Shown: positions 22,893-32,164 of the stretch, piece by piece
How positions within the stretch are numbered: position 1 is the first letter of the stretch
Layout: each line of letters starts with the position of its first letter
Origin: Mycobacterium asiaticum
Lineage (GTDB): Bacteria; Actinomycetota; Actinomycetes; Mycobacteriales; Mycobacteriaceae
Assembly: GCF_001673315.1 (NCBI RefSeq)
Contig: NZ_LZLQ01000124.1
Coordinates: forward strand, 124,001 to 188,000
Direction of reading: 5' to 3'
Length of the DNA stretch: 64,000 nucleotides
The notes under the pieces: model-generated
The model's input: the letters and a program-made list of their open reading frames with translations, nothing else
Database searches by the model: none
Told to the model about the DNA's origin: nothing
Position numbers and translations under genes: made by a program

Positions 22893-23969
22893 ATGACGCC
22901 GCCGGTGCAGACAATTGACGTCCTGCTCGCCGAGCACGCGGAGCTCGAGCAGGCGCTGGCCGACCCCGACCTGCACAGCAAACCCGACGAAGCGCGCAAA
23001 GTCGGGCGTCGCTTTGCCCGGCTGGCTCCGATCGTGGCCACCCACCGCAAGTTGGTGTCCGCCCGCGAAGACCTGGAGACCGCGCGGGAGCTGTCCGCCG
23101 ATGACGACTCATTCATCGACGAGGTCACCGAGCTGCAAGCCAGGGTCGCCGAGTTGGACGACCAACTCACCGACATGCTGGCTCCGCGCGACCCGCACGA
23201 CGCCGACGACATCCTGCTGGAGGTCAAGTCCGGTGAGGGCGGCGAAGAGTCGGCGTTGTTCGCCGCGGACCTGGCCCGGATGTACATCCGCTACGCCGAG
23301 CGGCACGGCTGGACGGTGACGGTACTGGGTGAAACCACTTCGGATCTCGGCGGCTATAAAGATGCCACCTTGGCCATTGCCAGCAAAGGTGATTCGGTCG
23401 ACGGGGTCTGGTCGCGAATGAAATTCGAGGGCGGGGTGCACCGCGTGCAGCGGGTGCCGGTAACGGAATCTCAAGGGCGCGTGCATACTTCGGCTGCCGG
23501 CGTGCTGGTGTATCCGGAACCTGAAGAGGTCGGCGAGGTGCAGATCGACGAATCGGATCTGCGCATCGACGTCTACCGCTCCTCAGGTAAGGGCGGGCAG
23601 GGCGTTAATACCACCGACTCCGCGGTGCGGATCACCCACTTGCCCACCGGGATTGTGGTCACCTGCCAGAACGAGCGGTCGCAGCTGCAGAACAAGACCC
23701 GCGCGTTGCAGGTGTTGGCGGCTCGCCTGCAGGTCCTGGCCGAAGAGCAAGCGCTCGCCGACGCGTCGGCCGACCGCGCCAGCCAGATCCGCACGGTGGA
23801 CCGTAGTGAGCGCATCCGGACGTACAACTTCCCCGAGAACCGAATCACCGATCACCGAATCGGATTCAAGTCGCACAATCTCGATCAGGTGCTCGACGGC
23901 GACCTGGATGCCCTCTTCGATGCGTTGAGCGAAGCCGACAAACAGTCCCGGCTCCAACAAGCGACATGA
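22893..23969 (+). CDS. prfA: Peptide chain release factor 1
   Basis: 358 residues. GGQ in SSGKGGQGVNTTDSAVR triggers peptidyl-tRNA hydrolysis; stop codons UAA/UAG are read by the PxT-type segment around HRVQRVPVTESQGRVHTS. AGGGAGG (22881-22887) supports the ATG at 22893. Its stop overlaps prmC, whose product methylates the GGQ glutamine, a widespread pairing. Confidence 0.97.
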   Translation: MTPPVQTIDVLLAEHAELEQALADPDLHSKPDEARKVGRRFARLAPIVATHRKLVSAREDLETARELSADDDSFIDEVTELQARVAELDDQLTDMLAPRDPHDADDILLEVKSGEGGEESALFAADLARMYIRYAERHGWTVTVLGETTSDLGGYKDATLAIASKGDSVDGVWSRMKFEGGVHRVQRVPVTESQGRVHTSAAGVLVYPEPEEVGEVQIDESDLRIDVYRSSGKGGQGVNTTDSAVRITHLPTGIVVTCQNERSQLQNKTRALQVLAARLQVLAEEQALADASADRASQIRTVDRSERIRTYNFPENRITDHRIGFKSHNLDQVLDGDLDALFDALSEADKQSRLQQAT

Positions 23970-24814
23970 CCGCGCTCCGGCAGGCGATCGACTCCGCTGC
24001 GGCGCTCCTCGCTGAGGCGGGAATCGATTCGGCCCGCTACGATGCCGAACAGTTGGCAGCGCATGTGGCCGGTACCGATCGCGGCCGACTGGTCGCGTTC
24101 GATCCGCCGGCCGATGAATTCTTCGATCGTTACCGCGAATTCGTCGCCAAGCGTTCGCAGCGGATCCCGTTGCAGCATCTCGTCGGGACCACGGCTTTTG
24201 GTCCGGCGTTGTTGCACGTCGGCCCGGGCGTGTTCATTCCGCGCCCGGAAACCGAGGCGATCCTGGAATGGGCTATGGCGCAACCTCTTCCGTCACGGCC
24301 CTGCATCGTTGATGTGTGCACCGGATCGGGTGCTCTGGCGGTGACGCTGGCCCGGCATTGGCCCGCCGCCCGCGTCATCGGCATCGATGATTCCCCAGCG
24401 GCCCTGGATTACGCGCGTCGCAACACCGCGGGCACCGGCGTCGAACTGATATCCGCCGACGTGCGCACGCCGGGCCTGCTCGCGGAACTCGACGCTCAGG
24501 TCGATCTCCTGGTCGCCAACCCACCTTACGTTCCCGACCATGCCGTCCTGGAACCCGAAGTAGCTCAACATGATCCGGCGCACGCAGTGTTTGGTGGACC
24601 TGATGGAATGGCGGTGATTCCCACCGTTGCGGGGCTCGCCGGGCGGTGGCTGCGTCCTGGTGGATCATTCGCCGTGGAGCACGATGACAGCACTTCGGCA
24701 CTGACTGTGAATTCCGTTGCCGAAACAGGGCTTTTCGACGACATCGTGGCCCGCAACGACCTGGCCGGACGGCCACGGTTCGTGACGGCCAGGAGGAGCG
24801 GCGCGGGTGACTGA
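23966..24814 (+). CDS. prmC: Release factor glutamine N5-methyltransferase
   Basis: 282 residues. SAM-binding VDVCTGSGALAVTLA and the substrate motif NPPYVP are present, with a helical N-terminal domain that holds the release factor. Methylates the Gln of GGQ in RF1 and RF2. ATGA overlap with prfA; overlaps the next gene by eight bases. Confidence 0.95.
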   Translation: MTALRQAIDSAAALLAEAGIDSARYDAEQLAAHVAGTDRGRLVAFDPPADEFFDRYREFVAKRSQRIPLQHLVGTTAFGPALLHVGPGVFIPRPETEAILEWAMAQPLPSRPCIVDVCTGSGALAVTLARHWPAARVIGIDDSPAALDYARRNTAGTGVELISADVRTPGLLAELDAQVDLLVANPPYVPDHAVLEPEVAQHDPAHAVFGGPDGMAVIPTVAGLAGRWLRPGGSFAVEHDDSTSALTVNSVAETGLFDDIVARNDLAGRPRFVTARRSGAGD

Positions 24815-25460
24815 CATCTTCGACTGTGCCGACCCCGACCAGCGGGCCCGTGGAATCACTGCTGCGATAGGGGCGCTCAAGGCCGGCCGGCTGGTGGTCA
24901 TGCCGACGGACACCGTCTATGGCATCGGTGCCGACGCCTTTGACCGCACCGCGGTGGATGCGCTGTTGTCGGCCAAGGGGCGTGGCCGCGACATGCCGGT
25001 GGGCGTGCTGGTCGGCTCCTGGCACACGATCGAGGGCTTGGTGTACGGAATGCCCGACGGCGCGCGCGATCTGATCCGCGCTTTCTGGCCGGGGGCGCTC
25101 AGCCTGGTCGTGACGCAGGCGCCGTCACTGGGCTGGGATCTCGGGGACGCACACGGCACCGTGATGCTGCGCATGCCGCTGCACCCGGTCGCCATCGAGT
25201 TGCTGCGCGAGGTTGGTCCCATGGCGGTGTCCAGCGCCAATGTCTCCGGCCAGCCTGCCGCGGTCGACGCCGGCGAGGCGCATCGTCAACTGGGCGACCT
25301 CGTCGACGTCTACCTCGACGGAGGACCCGCCGCGCAGCAGAGCGCGTCGACGATCGTCGATCTGACCGGCAACACTGTCCGCATCCTGCGTGCGGGGCCG
25401 GTGAGCGCCGAACGGGTCGCCGAGGTGCTGGGCGTGGACGCGGCCAGCCTGACCGAGTGA
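24807..25460 (+). CDS. Threonylcarbamoyl-AMP synthase (Sua5/YwlC/YrdC)
   Basis: 217 residues. The YrdC core signature VVMPTDTVYGIGADAF is near the start, with SAKGRGRDMP and SSANVSGQPA for substrate and ATP binding. It makes L-threonylcarbamoyl-AMP for the t6A37 modification of ANN-decoding tRNAs. GTG start inside the end of prmC. Orthologue of Rv1301. Confidence 0.93.
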   Translation: MTDIFDCADPDQRARGITAAIGALKAGRLVVMPTDTVYGIGADAFDRTAVDALLSAKGRGRDMPVGVLVGSWHTIEGLVYGMPDGARDLIRAFWPGALSLVVTQAPSLGWDLGDAHGTVMLRMPLHPVAIELLREVGPMAVSSANVSGQPAAVDAGEAHRQLGDLVDVYLDGGPAAQQSASTIVDLTGNTVRILRAGPVSAERVAEVLGVDAASLTE

Positions 25461-25527
25461 CCCTGTATCGCATGTGGGGGCGATGTCCCCACGCTCGGCC
25501 AAAGGCGGCCAACGTTCTCACAGGCTC

Positions 25528-26736
25528 GTGAAGTACGGTCTCGAGGTGTCCAGCGACATGACCAGCCTGGCCGGTGGTTTGCTCGCCTTGTCGGATCGCA
25601 GCGCCGGCGTCCCACTGCGTGAGCTCGCCCTGGTCGGGTTGACCGCAGCGATCATCACCTATTTCGCAACGGGGCCGGTGCGCGTGTTGGCCACCCGGCT
25701 GGGCGCTGTCGCCTATCCGCGCGAGCGCGATGTGCACGTGACGCCCACCCCGCGGATGGGCGGGCTCGCGATGTTCCTGGGCGTGGCCTCCGCGGTCTTC
25801 CTGGCCTCCCAACTCCCAGCTCTGACGCGCGGTTTCGTCTATTCCACCGGCATGCCCGCGGTGCTGGTTGCCGGGGCGGTGATCATGGGCATCGGCCTGA
25901 TCGACGACCGCTGGGGCCTGGACGCGCTGACCAAATTCGCCGGTCAGATCACCGCCGCCAGTGTGCTGGTCACCATGGGTGTGGCGTGGAGCGTCCTGTA
26001 CATCCCGGTGGGCGGGGTCGGCACCATCGTGCTGGATCAGGCGTCCTCGATTCTGCTCACGCTGGCGTTGACCGTTTCGATCGTCAACGCGATGAATTTC
26101 GTCGACGGACTCGACGGCTTGGCCGCCGGACTGGGACTGATCACCGCACTGGCGATCTGCATGTTCTCGGTTGGTCTACTCCGCGACCACGGCGGTGACG
26201 TGCTGTACTACCCGCCCGCGGTGATCTCGGTGGTGCTGGCCGGTGCCTGCCTGGGGTTCCTGCCGCACAACTTTCACCGGGCCCGGATCTTCATGGGCGA
26301 TTCCGGTTCGATGCTGGTCGGGCTGATGCTCGCCGCGGCGTCCACTACCGCCGCCGGCCCGATTTCCCAGAACGCCTACGGGGCTCGTGACGTGTTTGCT
26401 CTGTTGTCACCGTTCCTGCTGGTGGTCGCCGTCATGTTCGTCCCGATGCTTGACCTGCTGCTGGCGATCGTCCGCCGCACCCGCGCCGGGCGCAGCGCAT
26501 TCAGTCCCGACAAAATGCACCTGCACCACCGGCTACTGCAGATCGGCCACTCGCATCGCCGCGTCGTCCTGCTGATCTACCTGTGGGTGGGCATCGTGGC
26601 GTTCGGTGCGGCGAGCACCATATTTTTCGACCCGAGCCACACCGCCGCGGTGATGCTGGGCGCCATCGTCGTGGCGGGCGTCGCGACCGCCATCCCGTTG
26701 CTGCGCCGCCGCAACGAGGACTACGACGATGGGTAG
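25528..26736 (+). CDS. wecA: Decaprenyl-phosphate GlcNAc-1-phosphate transferase
   Basis: 402 residues with about eleven membrane segments. Active-site motifs of the MraY/WecA family: IGLIDDRWGLD, NFVDGLDGLAAGL, FMGDSGS and the HLHHR motif near the C-terminus. It transfers GlcNAc-1-phosphate to decaprenyl phosphate, the first step of the arabinogalactan linker. GTG 25528 gives the N-terminus KYGLEVSSDM, equivalent to that of Rv1302; the frame is open further upstream but without ribosome site. Last gene before the atp operon. Confidence 0.95.
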   Translation: MKYGLEVSSDMTSLAGGLLALSDRSAGVPLRELALVGLTAAIITYFATGPVRVLATRLGAVAYPRERDVHVTPTPRMGGLAMFLGVASAVFLASQLPALTRGFVYSTGMPAVLVAGAVIMGIGLIDDRWGLDALTKFAGQITAASVLVTMGVAWSVLYIPVGGVGTIVLDQASSILLTLALTVSIVNAMNFVDGLDGLAAGLGLITALAICMFSVGLLRDHGGDVLYYPPAVISVVLAGACLGFLPHNFHRARIFMGDSGSMLVGLMLAAASTTAAGPISQNAYGARDVFALLSPFLLVVAVMFVPMLDLLLAIVRRTRAGRSAFSPDKMHLHHRLLQIGHSHRRVVLLIYLWVGIVAFGAASTIFFDPSHTAAVMLGAIVVAGVATAIPLLRRRNEDYDDG

Positions 26737-26962
26737 TAGGTGCGTCGTTCCTATGGTACGGTCCTGGTAGAGCCCCGAATTAAACCTCGCGGGTTGCCGG
26801 CCCCCCGGCCCGTTGGAAGCGTATGCAGCCGTGCCGAATGACGACCGACACAGGGAGCTACCCCTTGGGTGATTCCAGCGCGAACCCTTGCGATACGCTC
26901 GGCGGGCCACAGATCAGAGTGATGTGGTTCACGCATCCAGACCACGGGATTGAGGTGCTGCA
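26737..26962 (+). other. Leader region of the ATP synthase operon
   Basis: No gene. A small GC-rich hairpin GCCGG-CCCC-CCGGC lies at 26796-26809. The region must hold the operon promoter, but I cannot choose one -10 element with confidence (candidate TATGGT near 26753). Confidence 0.4.
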
Positions 26963-27454
26963 GTGACGACACCAGCGCAAGACGCGCCGTTGGTGTTTCC
27001 CGCTGTTGCGTTCCGGCCCGTTCGGCTGTTCGTCATCAGCATTGCCGTCACAGCGGTGGTGACCGCGATCGCCGCCTACACCGGCCACCCCGTCGTCGGC
27101 GCATTCTTCGGCGTCGGGCTGCTGCTGGGTTTGCTCAACGCCTTGCTGGTGCGCCGCTCGGTGGAGTCGATCACCGCGCGTGACCATCCGCTGAAGAGAT
27201 CGATGGCGATAAACTCCGCGTCGCGCGTAGCGCTTATCACCATCCTGGCGCTGGTCATCGCTTTCATCTTTCGGCCCGAGGGGTTGGGCGTGGTATTCGG
27301 TTTAGCGATATTTCAGGTGCTGCTGGTGGCATCGACTGCGCTTCCGGTGTGGAAGAAGCTGCGGACAGGAGCGCCAAGTGGGCTTGAGACCGGACCGGGT
27401 GGGGTATTGACCGGATCGGAAGGGATGGAAGAAAGGGGCACCGGTGATGACTGA
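26963..27454 (+). CDS. AtpI-like membrane protein of the ATP synthase operon
   Basis: 163 residues with four predicted membrane segments (FVISIAVTAVVTAIAAY; VVGAFFGVGLLLGLLNALLV; VALITILALVIAFIF; VFGLAIFQVLLVAS). It corresponds to Rv1303. AtpI-type proteins help assemble the c ring. GTG start with GAGGT upstream; overlaps atpB by eight bases. Confidence 0.85.
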   Translation: MTTPAQDAPLVFPAVAFRPVRLFVISIAVTAVVTAIAAYTGHPVVGAFFGVGLLLGLLNALLVRRSVESITARDHPLKRSMAINSASRVALITILALVIAFIFRPEGLGVVFGLAIFQVLLVASTALPVWKKLRTGAPSGLETGPGGVLTGSEGMEERGTGDD

Positions 27455-28199
27455 GTCGCTTCTGGCGGCGGCCCAGATCGAGGTCGGTGAGCACCATGAG
27501 GCCACTTGGCTCGGTCTGACGGTAAACACCGACACGATCTACTCGACTGCGATCGCTGCGGTGATCGTGCTCGCGCTGGCGTTCTGGCTGAAGTCGAAAG
27601 TCACCTCGACCGACGTACCGGGTGGGGTGCAACTGTTCTTCGAGGCAGTCACCATTCAGATGCGCAACCAGGTTGAAAGCGCGATCGGGATGCGTATCGC
27701 CCCATTCGTGCTGCCGCTGGCGGTGACGATCTTCGTCTTCATCCTGATCTCCAACTGGCTCTCGGTCCTCCCGTTGCAGTACAAGGACGGCGAGAAGCCG
27801 ACCGAAGCACTCTCCGCGGCGGCATCGGATATCAACTACGTGCTGGCGCTGGCCCTATTTGTCTTCGTTTGCTACCACGCGGCCGGCATCTGGCGTCGCG
27901 GCATCATCGGTCATCCGCTCAGGGTGCTCAAGGGGCACGTCGCCATCTTGGCGCCGATCAACGTCGTCGAGGAACTGGCCAAGCCGATCTCGCTGTCCCT
28001 GCGACTTTTCGGCAACATCTTCGCCGGCGGCATCCTGGTCGCATTGATCGCGATGTTCCCGCCCTATATCTTGTGGCTGCCTAATGCCATCTGGAAATCG
28101 TTCGACTTGTTCGTCGGGGCGATCCAGGCATTCATTTTCGCCCTGCTGACAGTCCTGTACTTCAGCCAATCCATGGAACTGGACGAAGACCACCACTAG
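27447..28199 (+). CDS. atpB: ATP synthase subunit a
   Basis: 250 residues, five to six membrane helices. The essential Arg facing the c ring is in SLSLRLFGNIFAGGILVAL. Forms the two proton half-channels of FO. ATG 27447 is used, directly after a possible GTG at 27444. Confidence 0.97.
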   Translation: MTESLLAAAQIEVGEHHEATWLGLTVNTDTIYSTAIAAVIVLALAFWLKSKVTSTDVPGGVQLFFEAVTIQMRNQVESAIGMRIAPFVLPLAVTIFVFILISNWLSVLPLQYKDGEKPTEALSAAASDINYVLALALFVFVCYHAAGIWRRGIIGHPLRVLKGHVAILAPINVVEELAKPISLSLRLFGNIFAGGILVALIAMFPPYILWLPNAIWKSFDLFVGAIQAFIFALLTVLYFSQSMELDEDHH

Positions 28200-28205
28200 A
28201 AAATC

Positions 28206-28235
28206 CTGGTAGACCACTACCAGTTATCAAGGAGG
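28206..28235 (+). promoter_or_regulatory. Hairpin and strong ribosome site before atpE
   Basis: CTGGTAG-ACCA-CTACCAG is a perfect 7-bp hairpin (28206-28223), followed by AAGGAGG (28229-28235), the best Shine-Dalgarno sequence in the operon. High initiation fits the nine or so c subunits per complex. Confidence 0.6.
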
Positions 28236-28242
28236 ATAAATA

Positions 28243-28497
28243 ATGGCAGCAGCTCCCGAAATCCTGCAGGGTGCCCTTATCGGCGGTGGGCTCATCATGG
28301 CCGGCGGCGCGATCGGTGCAGGTATCGGTGACGGTATCGCTGGTAACGCGCTGATCGCTGGAGTTGCGCGGCAACCCGAGGCGCAGGGACGGTTGTTCAC
28401 GCCGTTCTTCATCACCGTCGGTCTGGTTGAGGCGGCCTACTTCATCAACTTGGCGTTCATGGCGCTGTTCGTCTTCGCCACTCCGGGTGCCCAGTAA
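28243..28497 (+). CDS. atpE: ATP synthase subunit c
   Basis: 84 residues, two helices; the proton-carrying Glu is residue 63 (GLVEAAYF), equal to Glu61 of M. tuberculosis. The sites where bedaquiline resistance changes are known keep the susceptible residues: Asp30 (28), Leu61 (59), Ala65 (63) and Ile68 (66). The N-terminus (MAAAPEILQ) is three residues longer than in M. tuberculosis. Confidence 0.98.
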   Translation: MAAAPEILQGALIGGGLIMAGGAIGAGIGDGIAGNALIAGVARQPEAQGRLFTPFFITVGLVEAAYFINLAFMALFVFATPGAQ

Positions 28498-28506
28498 ATC
28501 ACTGTG

Positions 28507-29034
28507 ATGGGTCCTGAAGGCGAAGTCCGCCTTCTCGCTTCGGCTGTTGATCTCGTAGCGGAAGGCCAGAAGAACTTCCTTATCCCGAACGGCACGTTCT
28601 TCTTCGTGCTGGCCATCTTCTTGGTCGTGCTCGGTGTCATCAGCAAATGGGTCGTGCCGCCCATCCTGCGGGTGCTGCGGGAACGCGATGCGATGGTCGC
28701 CAAAACGCAGACCGACACCAAAAAAGCGAGCGAGCAATTCGCTGCTGCCGAGTCCGACTACGAAGAGGCCCTGAAGGAAGCTCGGCTCGAGGCGGGATCG
28801 TTCCGCGACAATGCCCGGACCGAGGGCCGCAAGACCGTCGAGGACGCACGCTCCCGGGCCGAGCAGCAGGTGGCAGAGACGTTGGCCCAGGCCAACGAAC
28901 AATTGAAGCGGGAGAGGGACGCCGTCGAAATGGATCTGCGTGCCAACGTGGGTGCCATGTCGGCCACGCTGGCCAGCCGGATCCTCGGAGTTGACGTCGC
29001 TCCTTCCGCTGCGACTTCAAAAGCGACCGGATAA
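28507..29034 (+). CDS. atpF: ATP synthase subunit b
   Basis: 175 residues: one membrane helix (GTFFFVLAIFLVVLGVISKW) then a long charged coiled coil (ERDAMVAKTQTDTKKASEQF), ending LASRILGVDVAPSAA. Part of the peripheral stalk, pairing with the b-like half of AtpH. GTG 28504 is an alternative start. Confidence 0.96.
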   Translation: MGPEGEVRLLASAVDLVAEGQKNFLIPNGTFFFVLAIFLVVLGVISKWVVPPILRVLRERDAMVAKTQTDTKKASEQFAAAESDYEEALKEARLEAGSFRDNARTEGRKTVEDARSRAEQQVAETLAQANEQLKRERDAVEMDLRANVGAMSATLASRILGVDVAPSAATSKATG

Positions 29035-29042
29035 CCACTTAT

Positions 29043-30386
29043 ATGTCGACATTTATCGGACAGCTGATCGGGTTTGCGGGCATCGTGCTGCTGGTCTGGC
29101 GGTACGTCGTGCCGCCGGTACGCAGAATGATGACGGACCGGCAAGAGATGGTCCGCCAGCAATTGGAAGACTCGGACAAGGCGGCCAGGCGCCTCACCGA
29201 GTCGACGACGGCGCACAGCAGGGCCGTGGAGTCGGCTAAGGAAGAGTCCGAGCGTCTCGTAGAAGAGGCCAAGGGCGACTCCGAACGCATCGCCGAGCAG
29301 ATGAAGGCGCAAGCGGATTCCGAAGCGGAACGCATCAAGGCGCAGGGAGTTCGCCAGACGGAATTACTGCGGGCGCAACTCACCCGCCAACTCCGGCTGG
29401 AGCTGGGCCACGAATCCGTGCGTCAGGCGCGGGACTTGGTGCGCAGCTTTGTCGCTGACGACGAGCAGCGGTCCGCCACGGTCGATCGCTTCCTCGACGA
29501 ACTCGACGAGATGGCACCGGAAGAGGCCGACGTCGAGTACCCGGTGCTGGCAAAGATGCGGTCGTCGAGCCGCGAGGCGCTGGGCAACCTGGTGGACCGG
29601 TTCGACACGGTGGCCAAGGATCTGGACAACGACGCACTGAAGACGGTGGCCGACGAATTGGTGTCGGTGGCCCAGCTGCTCAATCGCGAAGTCGTGGTCA
29701 CCCGGTACCTCACTGTCCCATCGGACGATTCGCAGCCCCGGGTCAAGCTGCTCGAACGCCTGCTGGACGGCAAGGTCGGCGATGCCACCCTCGACGTGCT
29801 GCGCACCGCGGTCGCTGAGCGGTGGTCGGCCAACGCGGATCTGGTCGACGCCACCGAACATGTCTCGCGACAGGCGTTGCTGGCAATAGCCGAACGCGAC
29901 AACGAGGTCGACGAAGTCGAAGACCAGCTGTTCCGCATCTCCCGCATCATCGACGCGCAACCGCGGCTCGGCGTCCTATTGGGCGACCACACCAGACCTG
30001 TCGAGGGTCGGGTCGGCTTGCTGAGCAAAGTCGTCGACAGCGCGAGCGGTCGGATCAATCCGGTTGCGGCGGCGCTGCTTTCGCACACGATCGAACTGTT
30101 GCGGGGCAGCCAGACCGCCGACGAAGCTCTGAAGCTGCTGGCTGAGGTTGCGGTGGCGCGCCGTGGCGAGGTTGTCGCAAAAGTCAGTGCCGCGGCCGAA
30201 CTCAGTGACGCGCAGCGCACGCGGGTGATCGAAGTGCTGAGCCGCATCTATGGTCACCCGGTGACGGTTCAGTTACACGTCGACAGCGAACTCCTCGGAG
30301 GCCTCATGATCTCGGTGGGTGACGAGGTGATCGACGGCACCCTCAAATCTCGATTGGCCGCTGCCGAGGCTCAGTTGCCCGACTGA
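29043..30386 (+). CDS. atpH: ATP synthase fused b'-delta subunit
   Basis: 447 residues. Residues 1-110 are a b-type membrane helix (FIGQLIGFAGIVLLVWRYVV) and coiled coil, residues about 270-447 the delta domain (LHVDSELLGGLMISVGDEVIDG), with a mycobacterial insertion between. This fusion is characteristic of mycobacteria and related genera. It links the stator to the top of F1. Confidence 0.97.
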   Translation: MSTFIGQLIGFAGIVLLVWRYVVPPVRRMMTDRQEMVRQQLEDSDKAARRLTESTTAHSRAVESAKEESERLVEEAKGDSERIAEQMKAQADSEAERIKAQGVRQTELLRAQLTRQLRLELGHESVRQARDLVRSFVADDEQRSATVDRFLDELDEMAPEEADVEYPVLAKMRSSSREALGNLVDRFDTVAKDLDNDALKTVADELVSVAQLLNREVVVTRYLTVPSDDSQPRVKLLERLLDGKVGDATLDVLRTAVAERWSANADLVDATEHVSRQALLAIAERDNEVDEVEDQLFRISRIIDAQPRLGVLLGDHTRPVEGRVGLLSKVVDSASGRINPVAAALLSHTIELLRGSQTADEALKLLAEVAVARRGEVVAKVSAAAELSDAQRTRVIEVLSRIYGHPVTVQLHVDSELLGGLMISVGDEVIDGTLKSRLAAAEAQLPD

Positions 30387-30448
30387 CACGACGCCGGACT
30401 CCAGCACGAACTAGTCATCACAACCCCGAAGTAGGAAGACGAAAAGCC

Positions 30449-32158
30449 ATGGCCGAGTTGACAATCTCCGCTGATGACATCCAGAGCGCGATCGAAGAGT
30501 ACGTAGAATCCTTTAGCTCGGACACCTCTCGAGAAGAGGTCGGCACCGTGGTCGACGCCGGTGACGGTATCGCGCACGTCGAGGGTTTGCCGTCGGTCAT
30601 GACCCAGGAGCTGCTCGAGTTCTCCGGCGGAGTTTTGGGCGTCGCCCTCAACTTGGACGAGCACAGCATCGGCGCCGTCATCCTCGGTGACTTCGAGCAG
30701 CTCGAGCAGGGCCAGCAGGTCAAGCGCACCGGCGAGGTGCTGTCCGTGCCCGTCGGCGACGGCTACCTGGGTCGGGTGATCGATCCGCTAGGGCGCCCGA
30801 TCGACGGCGGCGGTGACATCGAGACCGACGAGCGCCGCGCACTGGAACTGCAGGCGCCGTCGGTGGTGCAGCGTCAGGGCGTGAAGGAGCCGCTGCAGAC
30901 CGGCATCAAGGCCGTCGACGCGATGACCCCCATCGGCCGGGGCCAGCGCCAGCTCATCATCGGTGACCGCAAGACCGGCAAGACCGCAGTGTGCGTCGAC
31001 ACCATCCTCAACCAGCGACAGAACTGGGAGAGCGGGGACGAGAAGAAGCAGGTGCGCTGCGTGTACGTGGCCATCGGGCAGAAGGGCACCACGATCGCCG
31101 CCGTCCGCCAAGCCCTGGAAGAGGGCGGCGCGATGGACTACACCACCATCGTCGCGGCCCCCGCTTCGGACTCCGCCGGATTCAAATGGCTTGCGCCGTA
31201 CACGGGTTCGGCGATCGCCCAGCACTGGATGTACGACGGCAAGCATGTCCTGATCATCTTCGACGACTTGACCAAGCACGCCGACGCATACCGCGCGATC
31301 TCGCTGCTGCTGCGCCGCCCGCCCGGCCGCGAAGCGTTCCCCGGCGACGTGTTCTATCTGCACTCCCGGCTGTTGGAGCGTTGCGCGAAGCTCTCCGACG
31401 ATCTCGGTGGCGGCTCGCTGACCGGCCTGCCGGTGATCGAGACGAAGGCCAATGACATCTCGGCCTACATCCCGACCAACGTCATCTCCATCACCGACGG
31501 CCAGTGCTTCCTGGAGTCCGACCTGTTCAACCAGGGCGTCCGGCCGGCAATCAACGTCGGTGCCTCGGTGTCCCGAGTCGGCGGCGCGGCACAGATCAAG
31601 GCGATGAAGGAGGTGGCCGGCTCGCTGCGTCTGGATCTGTCGCAGTACCGCGAGCTGGAATCGTTCGCCGCCTTCGCATCCGACCTGGACGACACGTCCA
31701 AGAAGCAGTTGGCGCGTGGCGAGCGGTTGGTCGAACTGCTCAAGCAGCAGCAATTCCAGCCGATGCCCGTTGAGGAGCAGGTGATTTCGATTTTCCTGGG
31801 TACGGGCGGTCACCTGGACTCGGTGCCGGTCGAAGACGTCAAGCGTTTCGAGGCCGAACTTCTGGACCACGTGCGGGCTTCGGAGGAGGGTTTCCTCGAG
31901 CAGCTGCGTAAGAGCCAGAAGATGGGCGAAGAGGACGAAGACAAGCTGACCGACATCATCAACCACTTCAAGAAGGGCTTTGCCGCCAGCGATGGCGAGT
32001 CGGTGGTGCGCGACGAGCACGTCGAGGCCATGGACGAAGACGAAGTGGGCAAGGAGTCGGTACAGGTCAAGAAGGAAAAGCCGAAGGACAAGGACTCGAA
32101 GAAGAAGGATTCCGGCGGGTCCAAGAAGTCCGGAGATGCCAAGAAGGACAAGAAGTAG
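30449..32158 (+). CDS. atpA: ATP synthase subunit alpha
   Basis: 569 residues. Walker A GDRKTGKTAVC and the alpha signature PAINVGASVSRVGG are present. The mycobacterial C-terminal extension, known to suppress ATP hydrolysis, is present and ends in a Lys-rich tail (KKDSGGSKKSGDAKKDKK); the protein is about 20 residues longer than that of M. tuberculosis (549). Non-catalytic nucleotide-binding subunit of F1. Confidence 0.97.
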   Translation: MAELTISADDIQSAIEEYVESFSSDTSREEVGTVVDAGDGIAHVEGLPSVMTQELLEFSGGVLGVALNLDEHSIGAVILGDFEQLEQGQQVKRTGEVLSVPVGDGYLGRVIDPLGRPIDGGGDIETDERRALELQAPSVVQRQGVKEPLQTGIKAVDAMTPIGRGQRQLIIGDRKTGKTAVCVDTILNQRQNWESGDEKKQVRCVYVAIGQKGTTIAAVRQALEEGGAMDYTTIVAAPASDSAGFKWLAPYTGSAIAQHWMYDGKHVLIIFDDLTKHADAYRAISLLLRRPPGREAFPGDVFYLHSRLLERCAKLSDDLGGGSLTGLPVIETKANDISAYIPTNVISITDGQCFLESDLFNQGVRPAINVGASVSRVGGAAQIKAMKEVAGSLRLDLSQYRELESFAAFASDLDDTSKKQLARGERLVELLKQQQFQPMPVEEQVISIFLGTGGHLDSVPVEDVKRFEAELLDHVRASEEGFLEQLRKSQKMGEEDEDKLTDIINHFKKGFAASDGESVVRDEHVEAMDEDEVGKESVQVKKEKPKDKDSKKKDSGGSKKSGDAKKDKK

Positions 32159-32164
32159 CTAACA

